64,000 nucleotides of DNA, from positions 186,001-250,000 of the forward strand of contig CAVWBA010000017.1 in assembly GCA_963753135.1 (NCBI GenBank), read 5' to 3'. The stretch comes from Roseiarcus sp963753135. Lineage in GTDB: Bacteria > Pseudomonadota > Alphaproteobacteria > Rhizobiales > Beijerinckiaceae. The notes under the pieces were generated by a model, which worked only from the letters and a program-made list of their open reading frames with translations, did not search any database and had not been told where the DNA came from. The position numbers and the translations under genes are program-made. Below, piece after piece: positions 9,314 to 17,694 of the stretch. Every line of letters starts with the position of its first letter. Position 1 is the stretch's first letter.

Positions 9314-9338
9314 TTACGTTGACAGGAGGCAAACGTAA
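9314..9338. promoter_or_regulatory. Inverted repeat, candidate LdtR operator
   Basis: TTACGTT (9314-9320) and AACGTAA (9332-9338) are perfect inverted copies separated by 11 bases, lying in the 224-base gap between ldtR and the membrane-protein gene. The position is about 155 bases upstream of the ldtR start, rather far for direct repression unless the promoter is distal. The link to LdtR is inference only. Confidence 0.35.
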
Positions 9339-9383
9339 GCCGGCCCAAGGCCGTTCGTCAGGCGAACGCAAGGGAGCTGGGCG

Positions 9384-9854
9384 TCAAGCCCTTTCGCGCG
9401 CCGCCCGCCAGCTTAACAGGAAATAGCCTGTCACCAGCGCGATATTGAGCAGAGCGCCGCCATATCCGATCGCGGCCGCCCGCGGACTTAAGATTGGGGA
9501 CGCGGCCTCGACCACCGCGCAGAGGAGCCAAATGGCTCCGCCCCAGGCCGCGGCGAGCCAGAGGCCGATCGCCGCCAGCAAATCGAGGCAGGCGAAAGCG
9601 ACAATCGTCGCCTGCAGAGGGAGCGCCATGGTCGTGAATTGGCCAAGCGCCGGGAAGGCGCCGAGAATGATAGCCCAATGGAACAGACCCTTAGCCATCC
9701 AGACCCAAGCCAGCGTGCGCATATACCAGATGAGCGCGTGCTCCCAACCAACTCGGGAAATCGACGACATGAGGTCGTTGTTTTCGGTCGTGACCGGCGA
9801 TCGATCGACCAGCTCGATCGCTCCGTCACGGCTCTGGCGCATGATGTATTTCAT
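9384..9854 (-). CDS. Four-helix membrane protein, DUF6163-like
   Basis: A 156-residue membrane protein of unknown function with about four hydrophobic helices after a 40-residue polar N-terminus; they contain WYMRTLAWVWMAKGLFHWAI, MALPLQATIVAFACLDLLAA, LWLAAAWGGAIWLLCAVV and YGGALLNIALVTGYFLL. It resembles the DUF6163 family of Hyphomicrobiales, which I recall as a neighbour of ldtR; this is from memory. Its start codon overlaps the stop of the preceding hydratase-family gene by 4 bases (ATGA), so it is translated as the last gene of a secY-adk-hydratase chain. ldtR follows after 224 bases. Confidence 0.65.
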   Translation of the reverse strand: MKYIMRQSRDGAIELVDRSPVTTENNDLMSSISRVGWEHALIWYMRTLAWVWMAKGLFHWAIILGAFPALGQFTTMALPLQATIVAFACLDLLAAIGLWLAAAWGGAIWLLCAVVEAASPILSPRAAAIGYGGALLNIALVTGYFLLSWRAARERA

Positions 9855-10913
9855 GCGTCCCGCCCCGGAAACTTGAGTTCGCCATCGCCGAGGGGCGTAA
9901 AATAGGCGTCGACCTCCGTCCGCGAGGGCGCCGGCGCCCAGTTCGGGCGATTGTCCTTGTCGACGATCACCGCGCGCACGCCCTCATAAAAGTCATGACC
10001 GCGACAAATTCTCGAGACGATGCGGTAGTCCATGCGCAAAGCCTCGTCAAAATCAATCGTCGCGCCCAACGCCATCTGCTTGAGCGCGATCGCCTGGCTG
10101 GTCGGCGACTTCTCGATCATCGCCGCGCGCGCCGGCGCCGCAAAGGGGCGGCCCTGCGTCTCCGCTCCGCGCAAGGCCGCGAGGATCGCGGCTCGATCCG
10201 GCTGGGAGAAGCAGGAACTCGATGGCTTCGGCATCGCCGATCAACTTTGAACGCGGCGGCGTCGTCGAGAGGCGAGCAAGCGCAGACTGAACGAGCTCAT
10301 CGCGTTCCAGGCCCTGAGCCAGCGCCGGGAACGCGGAGCTCGGAACGAACGTCTGACCGAGACCCAGCGCCAGGGCGTCGCCAGCATCGGCCCGCAAGCC
10401 TGTCAGCGCGAAATAGACGCCAACGTGAGACTGGAGACGCGGCAGGATCCAGGCGGCGCCGACATCGGGGAAAAAGCCGATGCCGACCTCCGGCATGGCG
10501 AAGACAAAACGCTCGCCCACGACCGTGTGCGCCGCATGCATCGCGAGACCGACGCCTCCGCCCATCACGATGCCGTCGACTAGCGCAACAATCGGCTTCG
10601 GATAGGTCTTGATCCGCCGATTGAGCTGATATTCCTCACGCCAGAAGGTCAGTTGGGCATCATGATCGCCCGCACGGCCAAGGTCGTAGAGGCGGCGAAT
10701 GTCCCCGCCGGCGCAAAAAGCCCGCTCGCCTGCCCCGAGGAGGACAATCCGATCGACGGCGCTGTCCCTCTCCCATTCGTCGAGAGCAACTGAGATCAGC
10801 CTGACCATCGCGAGGGTCAGCGCGTTCAGCGCCTTCGGGCGGTTCAGCACAATAACGCCGGCAAGGCCTCGGCGCTCGATGAGCGCCTCCGCGTCTGCCG
10901 ACGGCGCCGTCAC
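9851..10913 (-). CDS. 3-hydroxyisobutyryl-CoA hydrolase-like enoyl-CoA hydratase family protein, frameshifted
   Basis: A crotonase-fold enzyme of about 353 residues after correction. Length and motifs match 3-hydroxyisobutyryl-CoA hydrolase (valine breakdown) better than a 260-residue enoyl-CoA hydratase: FCAGGDIRRLYD for the oxyanion hole, then MGGGVGLAMHAAH and FAMPEVGIGFFPDVGAAW with the catalytic Glu/Asp pair, and a C-terminal helical domain. The frame breaks at 10215-10220, where the coding strand reads GAGTTC; as GAGTC the protein reads AEAIESCFSQPDRAAILAAL without interruption. The GTG start overlaps the adk stop (GTGA), so it is coupled to adk, an unusual place for a catabolic enzyme. 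Substrate assignment is by family only. Confidence 0.8.
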
Positions 10914-11503
10914 GCCGCGGCGACCTCCGAGAGGACCGCGTCGATCGCCTTGGCGACATCGTCGACCGGGGCCATGCCGTTGACCTCGCGCAAGAGAGCT
11001 CTCTCGCGATAGAAAGGCGCCACCGCGGCGGTGTCGCGTTCGTAGGCCGCGAGCCGCGATTTGAACACTTCCGGGTCATCGTCCTTGCGCACAGGCTGTC
11101 CGGCGGCCTTCGCTTCTTCGGCGCGCCGGACAATGCGCTCGACCAGCTTGGGCGCATCGGCCCTCAGTTCGATCGCGGCGTCGAGCTTCAGTCGCTTGGC
11201 GGCGAGCATCGCCTCCAGCGCGCGCGCCTGCGCCAGCGTGCGCGGAAATCCATCGAGGATAAAGCCCCGTTTCGCGTCCGGCTCATCGATCCGGTCCTTG
11301 ATGATGTCAATGACGATGTCGTCCGACACCAACGCGCCCGAATCCATCACCGCCTTCGCCTTAAGCCCGATCGGCGTTCCCGCCGCGGCCGCCGCGCGCA
11401 ACATGTCCCCGGTCGACAATTGGGGGATGTTGTGAGTCTTGGCCAGTCTCTGCGCCTGCGTGCCCTTGCCCGCCCCCGGCGGCCCGAGCAATATCAGCCT
11501 CAT
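10910..11503 (-). CDS. adk: Adenylate kinase
   Basis: Interconverts ATP + AMP and 2 ADP in the cytoplasm. The 197-residue protein has the P-loop GPPGAGKGTQ at 7-16, the AMP-site segment STGDMLRAAA, and FILDGFPRTLAQA. The LID is short and lacks the four-cysteine zinc site, so it is the small alphaproteobacterial type. The start overlaps the secY stop by 4 bases (ATGA), as usual in spc operons. In most related genomes rpsM-rpsK-rpoA-rplQ follow; here a hydratase-family gene overlaps its end instead. Confidence 0.95.
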   Translation of the reverse strand: MRLILLGPPGAGKGTQAQRLAKTHNIPQLSTGDMLRAAAAAGTPIGLKAKAVMDSGALVSDDIVIDIIKDRIDEPDAKRGFILDGFPRTLAQARALEAMLAAKRLKLDAAIELRADAPKLVERIVRRAEEAKAAGQPVRKDDDPEVFKSRLAAYERDTAAVAPFYRERALLREVNGMAPVDDVAKAIDAVLSEVAAA

Positions 11504-12835
11504 CGTTTCCGCCCTTTCAACCTGGCCTTTCGAATCAGGCCTTCATATTGATGCGCCTGCAGATGACCATGAATCTGCGCGACGGTGTCCATCGTCACAT
11601 TGACCACGATCAAAAGCGAGGTGCCGCCAAAATAGAACGGCAGCGCCGCATAGGAAATAAGCCATTCGGGCAGAAGGCAGATCACGGCAAGATAGAGCGC
11701 GCCGAGAACCGTGATTTGAGTCAGTACATAATCGATATATTGCGCGGTGCGCTCGCCCGGCCTGACGCCTGGGATGAAGCCGCCGTGCTTCTTCAAATTA
11801 TCCGCAGTGTCGGAGGGATTGAACACGGTCGCAGTGTAGAAGAAAGCGAAGAAGATGATCAGCGCCGCGTAGAGGATGAGGTAGAGCGCGCTGCCGCGCC
11901 CCAAGAGCGCCGAGATGGTCGACAATATGCCCGAGCTCGTCGAGCCTTGGGCGAAATTAGCGACGGTCGTAGGCAACAGCAGCAGCGAGGAGGCGAAGAT
12001 CGGCGGAATGACGCCGGAGGTGTTGAGCTTCAGCGGCAGGAACGAACTCTGTCCCTCGTACATCTTGTTGCCGACTTGCCGGCGAGGATAGGTGATCGGC
12101 ACCCGGCGTTGCGCCCGCTCCATGAACACGATGAACGCGACAACGACGAACACCATGATGATGACCGCCAGCACGAGCCCAGTGGAGATCGATCCTTGTC
12201 GGCCTAGCTCGAACAATTGCACCACAGCTTGCGGCAAGCGGGCAACGATACCGGCGAAGATGATGAGCGAGGATCCATTGCCGACCCCACGCGACGTGAT
12301 CTGCTCGCCGAGCCAGACCAGAAACATCGTGCCGCCGGTCAGGGTCACGATGGTCGAGAGGCGGAACATCAGCCCCGGATCACTGACGATGCCGGGCCGC
12401 CCCTCGAGCCCGATGGAGATGCCGTAAGCCTGGAAGACCGCCAGCACGACGGTCAGGTAGCGGGTGTACTGATTGAGAACCTTGCGCCCCTGCTCGCCCT
12501 CTTTCTTGATCGCCTCGAGCGACGGCACCACCGAGCTCAAGAGCTGGATGATGATCGAGGCGGAGATGTAGGGCATGATGTTGAGAGCGAAGATCGCCAT
12601 GCGCTGCACGGCGCCGCCCGAAAACATGTTGAACATGTCGAGCACGCCCTGCTTCTGCCCCAGGAACGCGGCCTGGAACGCGTTCGAGTCGAATTCCGGG
12701 AAGCGGGATGTACGTCCCGAGCCGGAAGATGACCAACGCGCCGAGCGTGAACCAGATGCGCTTCTTGAGCTCGTCGGCCTTGGCGAAGGCCGACCAGTTG
12801 ATATTGGCTGCGAGTTGTTCGGCGGCCGACGCCAT
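11500..12835 (-). CDS. secY: Preprotein translocase subunit SecY, frameshifted by an indel
   Basis: The central channel of the Sec translocon, about 444 residues with ten membrane helices after correction. The N-terminal part (MASAAEQLAANINWSAF ... RLGTYIPLPGI) and the rest (DSNAFQAAF ... MFNMFSGGAVQRMAIFALN to the Lys/Arg-rich end RKARLKGRKR) are in different frames. The break is at 12691-12696, where GAATTC should be GAATC (coding strand GGAATCGACTCG); removal of one base joins PLPGI to DSNAFQAAFLGQ. SecY is essential and single-copy, so this is almost certainly a sequence error. It lies between rplO and adk, as in canonical spc operons. Confidence 0.95.
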
Positions 12836-12978
12836 GGCGGATTCGCTCCGGGCGGCGCTTTTTAGGAACAGCGCCTCATCTTACAACATGTCACTCCCGC
12901 CAGCCGGACCCGGCATTGGCGGAAACGCCCCTAGCATATGGTCGCGGCGCGAGCCAATGCCATCCCCGCGATCGATGC

Positions 12979-13467
12979 TCAAACGGCGGAAGAAGCCGGT
13001 TCGTCCCGTTGCCGCAGAGTCTTGATGGCGCCCCCGGCTTTCTCGATCGCCGCGGCGGCGCTTTTGGACGCAGCCGCAACTTCGAACGTCGCCCTCGTCG
13101 TCCATTCGCCAACGCCAAGAACCTTGACCCCGTCGCGCCGGCGCGTGACGACCCCAGCGCTCATAAGGCTGTCGACCGTAATCGGCTCGGCCGCGCTCAG
13201 CTTGCCGGCGTCGATGGCCTTTTGAATGCGCCCCAGGTTGACCTCATTGTAGTCGAGGCGCGCGGGCGGATTGAAGCCGCGCTTGGGCTGACGGCGATGC
13301 AGGGGCATCTGACCACCCTCGAAGCCCTTGATGCGGACGCCCGAGCGAGCCGTCTGGCCCTTGCCGCCACGGCCAGCCTGCTTGCCCTTGCCTGAACCGA
13401 TGCCGCGCCCGACGCGGATGCGCGACTTGGACGATCCGGGGTTGTCTCTGACTTCGTTGAGTTTCAT
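12979..13467 (-). CDS. rplO: 50S ribosomal protein L15
   Basis: A late-assembly 23S rRNA-binding protein of the large subunit, 162 residues. The glycine/arginine-rich N-terminal arm (RVGRGIGSGKGKQAGRGGKG) and the central GFEGGQMPLHRRQPKRGF segment are diagnostic. The C-terminus has a short Ala/Ser/Pro tail (RQRDEPASSAV) beyond the globular domain. It follows rpmD after 12 bases; secY follows 143 bases downstream, the longest gap in this part of the spc operon, without a clear terminator. Confidence 0.96.
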   Translation of the reverse strand: MKLNEVRDNPGSSKSRIRVGRGIGSGKGKQAGRGGKGQTARSGVRIKGFEGGQMPLHRRQPKRGFNPPARLDYNEVNLGRIQKAIDAGKLSAAEPITVDSLMSAGVVTRRRDGVKVLGVGEWTTRATFEVAAASKSAAAAIEKAGGAIKTLRQRDEPASSAV

Positions 13468-13479
13468 GGGCGGCGATCC

Positions 13480-13680
13480 TTAACGGCTGTCGACAACGCG
13501 CACGAGATGCGCGACCTTGGCGATCATGCCGCGAGTGGCGGGCGTGTCGGCGAGGCGTGACCTCCGCCCGATCCGGTTGAGGCCCAAGCCCTTGAGCGTC
13601 TCGCGCTGCGAGCCGGGGCGGCCGATGGCGCTGGCGGTCTGCTCGAGTGTAATGGTCTTGTCGGCGGTCATCGTTCTCAT
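13480..13680 (-). CDS. rpmD: 50S ribosomal protein L30
   Basis: A 66-residue large-subunit protein. The segments TLEQTASAIGRPGSQRETLK, GLNRIGRRSRLADTPATRGM and KVAHLVRVVD follow the short bacterial L30 pattern. It lies between rpsE (1-base gap) and rplO (12-base gap) in canonical spc order. The start at 13680 adds six residues (MRTMTA) before the usual beginning; an internal ATG at 13671 is possible. Confidence 0.95.
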   Translation of the reverse strand: MRTMTADKTITLEQTASAIGRPGSQRETLKGLGLNRIGRRSRLADTPATRGMIAKVAHLVRVVDSR

Positions 13681-13681
13681 C

Positions 13682-14263
13682 TCACGAATCAGAGGCGTCC
13701 GCCTCGACGCCCTGGCGGCGCGACTGCAGCGATGACACCTTGAGGTTGCGACGTTGGGCGACCGAGCGCGGACTGTCTTCGCGCGCCAGCGCGTCGAAGG
13801 TCGCGCGGATCATGTTATATGGGTTCGACGAGCCCTGGCTCTTGGCGACGACGTCGTGCACGCCCAGCAACTCGAAGACGGCGCGCATCGGGCCGCCCGC
13901 AATGATGCCGGTGCCGGCTGGCGCCGCGCGCAGCACAACGCGGCCTGCGCCGTGACGGCCGTTGACGTCGTGATGCAGGGTCCGGCCTTCGCGCAACGGC
14001 ACGCGCACGACGCCGCGCTTCGCGGCCTCGGTCGCCTTGCGGATGGCCTCCGGCACCTCGCGCGCCTTGCCATGGCCGAAACCGACCCGTCCCTTCTGGT
14101 CGCCGACGACGACAAGCGCGGCGAAGCCGAAGCGACGGCCGCCCTTCACGACCTTCGCAACTCGATTGATATGCACGAGGCGATCGACAAATTCGCTGTC
14201 GCGCTCCTCGCGGTTGCGATCGCGGCCGCGGCCGCCTTCTCCTTCACGCGCCATTCGATTCAT
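13682..14263 (-). CDS. rpsE: 30S ribosomal protein S5
   Basis: A small-subunit protein needed for decoding accuracy and the mRNA entry channel, 193 residues. The N-terminal extension is charged (REGEGGRGRDRNREERDSE), followed by the S5 dsRBD-like domain (EFVDRLVHINRVAKVVKGGR) and the C-terminal fold (GTGIIAGGPMRAVFELLGVH, SSNPYNMIRATFDAL). Length and order are normal. It is followed directly by rpmD and preceded by rplR with a 58-base gap. Confidence 0.96.
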   Translation of the reverse strand: MNRMAREGEGGRGRDRNREERDSEFVDRLVHINRVAKVVKGGRRFGFAALVVVGDQKGRVGFGHGKAREVPEAIRKATEAAKRGVVRVPLREGRTLHHDVNGRHGAGRVVLRAAPAGTGIIAGGPMRAVFELLGVHDVVAKSQGSSNPYNMIRATFDALAREDSPRSVAQRRNLKVSSLQSRRQGVEADASDS

Positions 14264-14321
14264 CCATCAGTCAAATTAGCGAGGCGCATTGACGGCGCCG
14301 TTCGGTTCCGATGCTTTCCCG

Positions 14322-14684
14322 TCAAAAGTCCAAGCCGCCCTCGCGGGCGCCATCCGCCAGCGCTTTGACGCGCCCGTGATACATGTAGCCGCCGCGGTCG
14401 AACACCACCTTGTCGACGCCAGCCTTCTTCGCCCGATCGGCGAGTTCCTTGCCGACGCGTCGCGCGGCGTCAATGTTGGCGCCGGTCTTCATCAATTCGC
14501 GCAATGTCTTTTCGAGCGAGGAAGCGGCCGCAATCGTATGGCCGCGCGCATCGTCGATGACCTGAGCGTAGATCTGCTTCGAGGAGCGGAACACGCTGAG
14601 CCGCGGGCGACCGCCCGAATGGGCGAGAACCGCGCGACGCACGCGCGCTTTGCGTCGATCCGCAGTGGTGTTGGAGTGAGCCAT
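14322..14684 (-). CDS. rplR: 50S ribosomal protein L18
   Basis: A 120-residue 5S rRNA-binding protein of the central protuberance. The Arg-rich N-terminus (DRRKARVRRAVLAHSGGRPR), LSVFRSSKQIYAQVIDD and the C-terminal FDRGGYMYHGRVKALADGAR are diagnostic. It sits between rplF (12-base gap) and rpsE in canonical order. Confidence 0.96.
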   Translation of the reverse strand: MAHSNTTADRRKARVRRAVLAHSGGRPRLSVFRSSKQIYAQVIDDARGHTIAAASSLEKTLRELMKTGANIDAARRVGKELADRAKKAGVDKVVFDRGGYMYHGRVKALADGAREGGLDF

Positions 14685-14696
14685 TGCCGTCGCCTC

Positions 14697-15230
14697 TTAT
14701 TTCTTCTTGCCTTCCTTGCGGAAGATAAATTCGCCGGCGTATTTCACGCCTTTCCCTTTGTAGGGTTCCGGGCCCCTGAACGCCCGGATCTCCGCGGCGA
14801 CTTGGCCGACTTGCCGCTTATCGATGCCGGCAACAGTAATTTCCGTCGGTTTGGCCGCGGTGATCGTCACACCGGCAGGAATGGGAAACATGATGTCGTG
14901 GCTGTAGCCGAGCGAGAGCTGCAGGTTCTTGCCGGCGACGGCGGCCTTGTAGCCGACGCCATTGATCTCGAGCTTCTTCTCGAATCCCTTGGTGACGCCG
15001 CCCACCAGGTTCTGCACCTGGGCGCGCGCGGTGCCCCACATGGCGCGCGAGCGCTTGTCCTCGCCATGCGGCTTGACATGCACGGCGCCGCTCTCGATCG
15101 AAACCGCGACTTCATCGGGCGCGGTGAATTTCAATTCGCCCTTGGCGCCTTTGACGGCGATCGTCTGCCCGTCGAGCTTGGCGGTGACGCCGGACGGGAT
15201 GACGATGGGCTTTTTGCCGATACGGGACAT
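14697..15230 (-). CDS. rplF: 50S ribosomal protein L6
   Basis: A 177-residue protein near the factor-binding site of the large subunit, with two L6 repeats. The family signature is RIGKKPIVIPSGV at the N-terminus and the C-terminal PEPYKGKGVKYAGE. Length is normal. It lies between rpsH (35-base gap) and rplR. Confidence 0.96.
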   Translation of the reverse strand: MSRIGKKPIVIPSGVTAKLDGQTIAVKGAKGELKFTAPDEVAVSIESGAVHVKPHGEDKRSRAMWGTARAQVQNLVGGVTKGFEKKLEINGVGYKAAVAGKNLQLSLGYSHDIMFPIPAGVTITAAKPTEITVAGIDKRQVGQVAAEIRAFRGPEPYKGKGVKYAGEFIFRKEGKKK

Positions 15231-15265
15231 TGCTCTAAATCCGTTTGCTCAAACTTAAGCGCCGC

Positions 15266-15665
15266 CTAGAAGACGGTGCACAGGACCTCGCCGCCGACGT
15301 TGTTCTCGCGAGCGGAATGGTCGGCCATCACGCCTTTCGGCGTCGACACGATCGACACGCCAAGCCCGTTGGCGACGCGCGGCATCGCGTCAACCGTCAC
15401 ATAGACCCGACGGCCGGGCTTGGACACACGCTCGATTTTGCGAATGACAGGCTGGTCGTCGAAATACTTCAGCTCGATTTCAAATTCGGTGCGGCCATTG
15501 CCATAATCCGTGGTCGAATAGCCGCGGATATAGCCTTCCGAACTCGAGAACGTCGAGCACGTTCTTGCGCAGCGATGAGCCAGGCGTGGAAACCTTGCCG
15601 CGCTTGCGCATCTGAGCGTTGCGGATGCGGGTGAGCATATCGCCGAGGGGATCGTTCGTCGCCAT
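15266..15665 (-). CDS. rpsH: 30S ribosomal protein S8, frameshifted by an indel
   Basis: A 16S rRNA-binding protein and, in many bacteria, the translational repressor of the spc operon; 132 residues after correction. The first frame gives MATNDPLGDMLTRIRNAQMR to NVLDVLE; the second gives SEGYIRGYSTTDYGNGR through the conserved VSTPKGVMADHSAREN to VGGEVLCTVF. The break is at 15540-15545, where the coding strand reads GAGTTC; as GAGTC it gives DVLESEGYIRG. S8 is essential, so the shift is taken as a sequence error. It lies between rpsN and rplF as expected. Confidence 0.95.
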
Positions 15666-15678
15666 GATCTCTGCCTCC

Positions 15679-15984
15679 TCACCAGCTCGACTTGACGAGG
15701 CCCGGAATCAGGCCCTGGTTGCCAAGCTCGCGCAGCGCGATGCGCGACATCTTCATCTTGCGGTAGAAGCCGCGCGGCCTTCCGGTCACTTCGCACCGAT
15801 TGCGCACGCGAATGATCGCGCCGTTGCGCGGCAGCGCCGCGAGGCGGATGCGCGCCTCGAAGCGCTCCTCCATCGGATTGGCTTGATCATTGGCTATGTC
15901 CAGCAGGCGCTTGCGGCGAGCGGCGAATTTCTTCGCCAGACGCTGCTTGCGCAGATTATTCTCAATCGCACTCTTCTTTGCCAT
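15679..15984 (-). CDS. rpsN: 30S ribosomal protein S14
   Basis: A 101-residue small-subunit protein. It is the long, zinc-free (C-minus) type: only one cysteine is present, in RCEVTGRPRGFYRKM, in place of the four-cysteine site. The N-terminus (MAKKSAIENNLRKQRLAKK) and the end (LRELGNQGLIPGLVKSSW) are typical. It lies between rplE and rpsH in canonical order. Confidence 0.96.
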   Translation of the reverse strand: MAKKSAIENNLRKQRLAKKFAARRKRLLDIANDQANPMEERFEARIRLAALPRNGAIIRVRNRCEVTGRPRGFYRKMKMSRIALRELGNQGLIPGLVKSSW

Positions 15985-16019
15985 TCATCGGCTCCATTTT
16001 CCGCGTCTGAGCGCTAGGC

Positions 16020-16745
16020 TCACTGCCGGAAGGGGAAGTTGAAAGCCCGCAGCAAGGCCTGCGCTTCTGCGTCGGTCTTGGCGGTCGTGCAGACCACGAT
16101 GTCGAGACCCAGTTGGGCCTCGGCCTTGTCGTAGTCGATCTCGGGAAAAATGATGTGCTCCTTGACGCCGAGCGCATAATTGCCGCGCCCATCGAATGAC
16201 TTCGGGTCAAGGCCACGGAAATCGCGCACGCGCGGCAGCGCAACCGTCACCAGACGATCGAGAAACTCGTACATCCGCGTCCGGCGCAGCGTCACCTTGG
16301 CGCCGATCGGCATGTTCTCGCGCACTTTGAAGGTCGAGATCGCCTTGCGGGCCCTGGTGACGACCGGCTTCTGCCCGGCGATCAGCGCGAGGTCCGCGGC
16401 GGCGGAGGTCACCTTCTTGGTGTCGTTGACCGCCTCGCCCACGCCCATGTTGAGCACGACCTTGTCGAGCCTCGGCACCTCGAGCGGATTCTTGTAGCCA
16501 AACTCCTTGGTGAGCTGAGGCACGATCTCGTCGCGATAAAGCTTTTTGAGGCGCGCGACATAGTCCTTCGGCGCGGCCTTGACCGCGCCGGCCGAGGCGA
16601 TCTCCGCGCCGGTTTCCTTGCGCAGCTTAGCCTTCGCGTCCTTTGCACCCGCAGCCGTCTCCGACTTGCCGCCCTTTGCGGCTGGCTTATCGGTCTTGCC
16701 GGGCTTGGCGCCCTTAGCGCCTTTATCGCCCTTGGTGTCAGCCAT
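16020..16745 (-). CDS. rplE: 50S ribosomal protein L5 with lysine-rich N-terminal extension
   Basis: A 5S rRNA-binding protein at the central protuberance. The conserved domain begins near residue 60 (DYVARLKKLYRDEIVPQL) and contains RLDKVVLNMGVGEA, KPVVTRARKAIS and FPEIDYDK. The total is 241 residues against about 180-187 usual for L5. The first ~58 residues are low-complexity Lys/Ala/Gly (MADTKGDKGAKGAKPGKTDK onward) and are in frame with a good start that overlaps the rplX stop by 8 bases; no later ATG lies before the conserved part, so the extension is probably translated. Its function is unknown. It may add rRNA contacts. Confidence 0.95.
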   Translation of the reverse strand: MADTKGDKGAKGAKPGKTDKPAAKGGKSETAAGAKDAKAKLRKETGAEIASAGAVKAAPKDYVARLKKLYRDEIVPQLTKEFGYKNPLEVPRLDKVVLNMGVGEAVNDTKKVTSAAADLALIAGQKPVVTRARKAISTFKVRENMPIGAKVTLRRTRMYEFLDRLVTVALPRVRDFRGLDPKSFDGRGNYALGVKEHIIFPEIDYDKAEAQLGLDIVVCTTAKTDAEAQALLRAFNFPFRQ

Positions 16746-17055
16746 CGATCAAATCTCCGGAACTCCTGGCGACGCGTACTTTTCGGCCGTCGTCGAGAAT
16801 CTTAAATCCGACCCGCGTCGGCTTGCCTGTCTTGGGATCGAGAATCGCCAGGTTCGACAAATGGATTGTCGCTTCCTTGCTGATGATCCCGCCTTCCGTC
16901 TGCGCCGTCTGGCGCGTATGGCGACGCACGAGATTGACGCCCGCGACAATCGCCCGACTCTCTTCGGGCATCACCTGGCGAACCTCGCCCCGCTTGCCCT
17001 TGTCACGGCCAGCGGTGACGATCACGCGGTCGCCCTTCTTGATCTTAGCGGCCAT
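16738..17055 (-). CDS. rplX: 50S ribosomal protein L24
   Basis: A 105-residue assembly-initiator protein of the large subunit. The KOW motif is at the N-terminus (KIKKGDRVIVTAGRDKGKRG), followed by GVNLVRRHTRQTAQTEGGII. The start at 17055 overlaps the rplN stop by one base (TGATG), and the end overlaps rplE by 8 bases. A longer open frame upstream runs through rplN in a different frame and is not coding. Confidence 0.96.
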   Translation of the reverse strand: MAAKIKKGDRVIVTAGRDKGKRGEVRQVMPEESRAIVAGVNLVRRHTRQTAQTEGGIISKEATIHLSNLAILDPKTGKPTRVGFKILDDGRKVRVARSSGDLIDG

Positions 17056-17423
17056 CAGAGCACCTCTGGCGCAAGCGAGATAATCTTCACGTGGTTCTTG
17101 GCCCGAAGTTCGCGCGGCACCGGCCCGAAGATGCGGGTGCCGACCGGCTCGGACTGATTGTTGATCAAGACGGCCGCGTTCGAATCGAACCGGATCACCG
17201 ACCCGTCGGCGCGGCGGATGTCCTTGGCGGTGCGCACCACCACCGCTTTCATCACGTCGCCCTTCTTGACGCGGCCGCGCGGGATCGCTTCCTTGATCGA
17301 GACGACAATGATGTCGCCGATCGAGGCGTAACGGCGCTTCGATCCGCCCAAAACCTTGATGCACATCACGCGCCGCGCGCCGGAATTGTCGGCGACGTCG
17401 AGATTGGTCTGCATCTGTATCAT
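17055..17423 (-). CDS. rplN: 50S ribosomal protein L14
   Basis: A 122-residue 23S rRNA-binding protein at the subunit interface. The sequence starts MIQMQTNLDVADNSGARRVM and contains GGSKRRYASIGDIIVVSIKE and VGTRIFGPVPRELR, all near invariant. It lies between rpsQ and rplX. Confidence 0.97.
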   Translation of the reverse strand: MIQMQTNLDVADNSGARRVMCIKVLGGSKRRYASIGDIIVVSIKEAIPRGRVKKGDVMKAVVVRTAKDIRRADGSVIRFDSNAAVLINNQSEPVGTRIFGPVPRELRAKNHVKIISLAPEVL

Positions 17424-17443
17424 GGCCTAACCGCCTTCTTGAA

Positions 17444-17689
17444 TTACGCCTTTGGCGCCGTCTCGCCGACGACGATCCAGCGCTTGAGTTTCGAGATCGG
17501 CCGCGTCTCCTCGATCGAGACGGTGTCGCCGACCTTCTGGGTCTTGTTTTCGACATGCGCGTGGTAGTTCTTCGACCGGCGCACGGTCTTCTTGAGCAGC
17601 GGATGAGTGAACCGGCGCTCGACCTTCACGACGAGCGTCTTCTCCTGCTTGTCGCTGACGACGACGCCCTGCAAAATTCTCTTCGGCAT
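17444..17689 (-). CDS. rpsQ: 30S ribosomal protein S17
   Basis: An 81-residue OB-fold protein binding the 5' domain of 16S rRNA. Diagnostic segments are MPKRILQGVVVSDKQEKTLV, VERRFTHPLLKKTVRRSKNY and DTVSIEETRPISKLKRW. It lies between rpmC (5-base gap) and rplN. Confidence 0.96.
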   Translation of the reverse strand: MPKRILQGVVVSDKQEKTLVVKVERRFTHPLLKKTVRRSKNYHAHVENKTQKVGDTVSIEETRPISKLKRWIVVGETAPKA

Positions 17690-17694
17690 AAGTC

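Noticed and set aside
2125..15665. Pseudogene interpretation of gltX, secY and rpsH
   Set aside because: They are essential, single-copy and otherwise perfectly conserved, and the breaks are single-base indels at suspicious motifs, so sequence error is far more likely.
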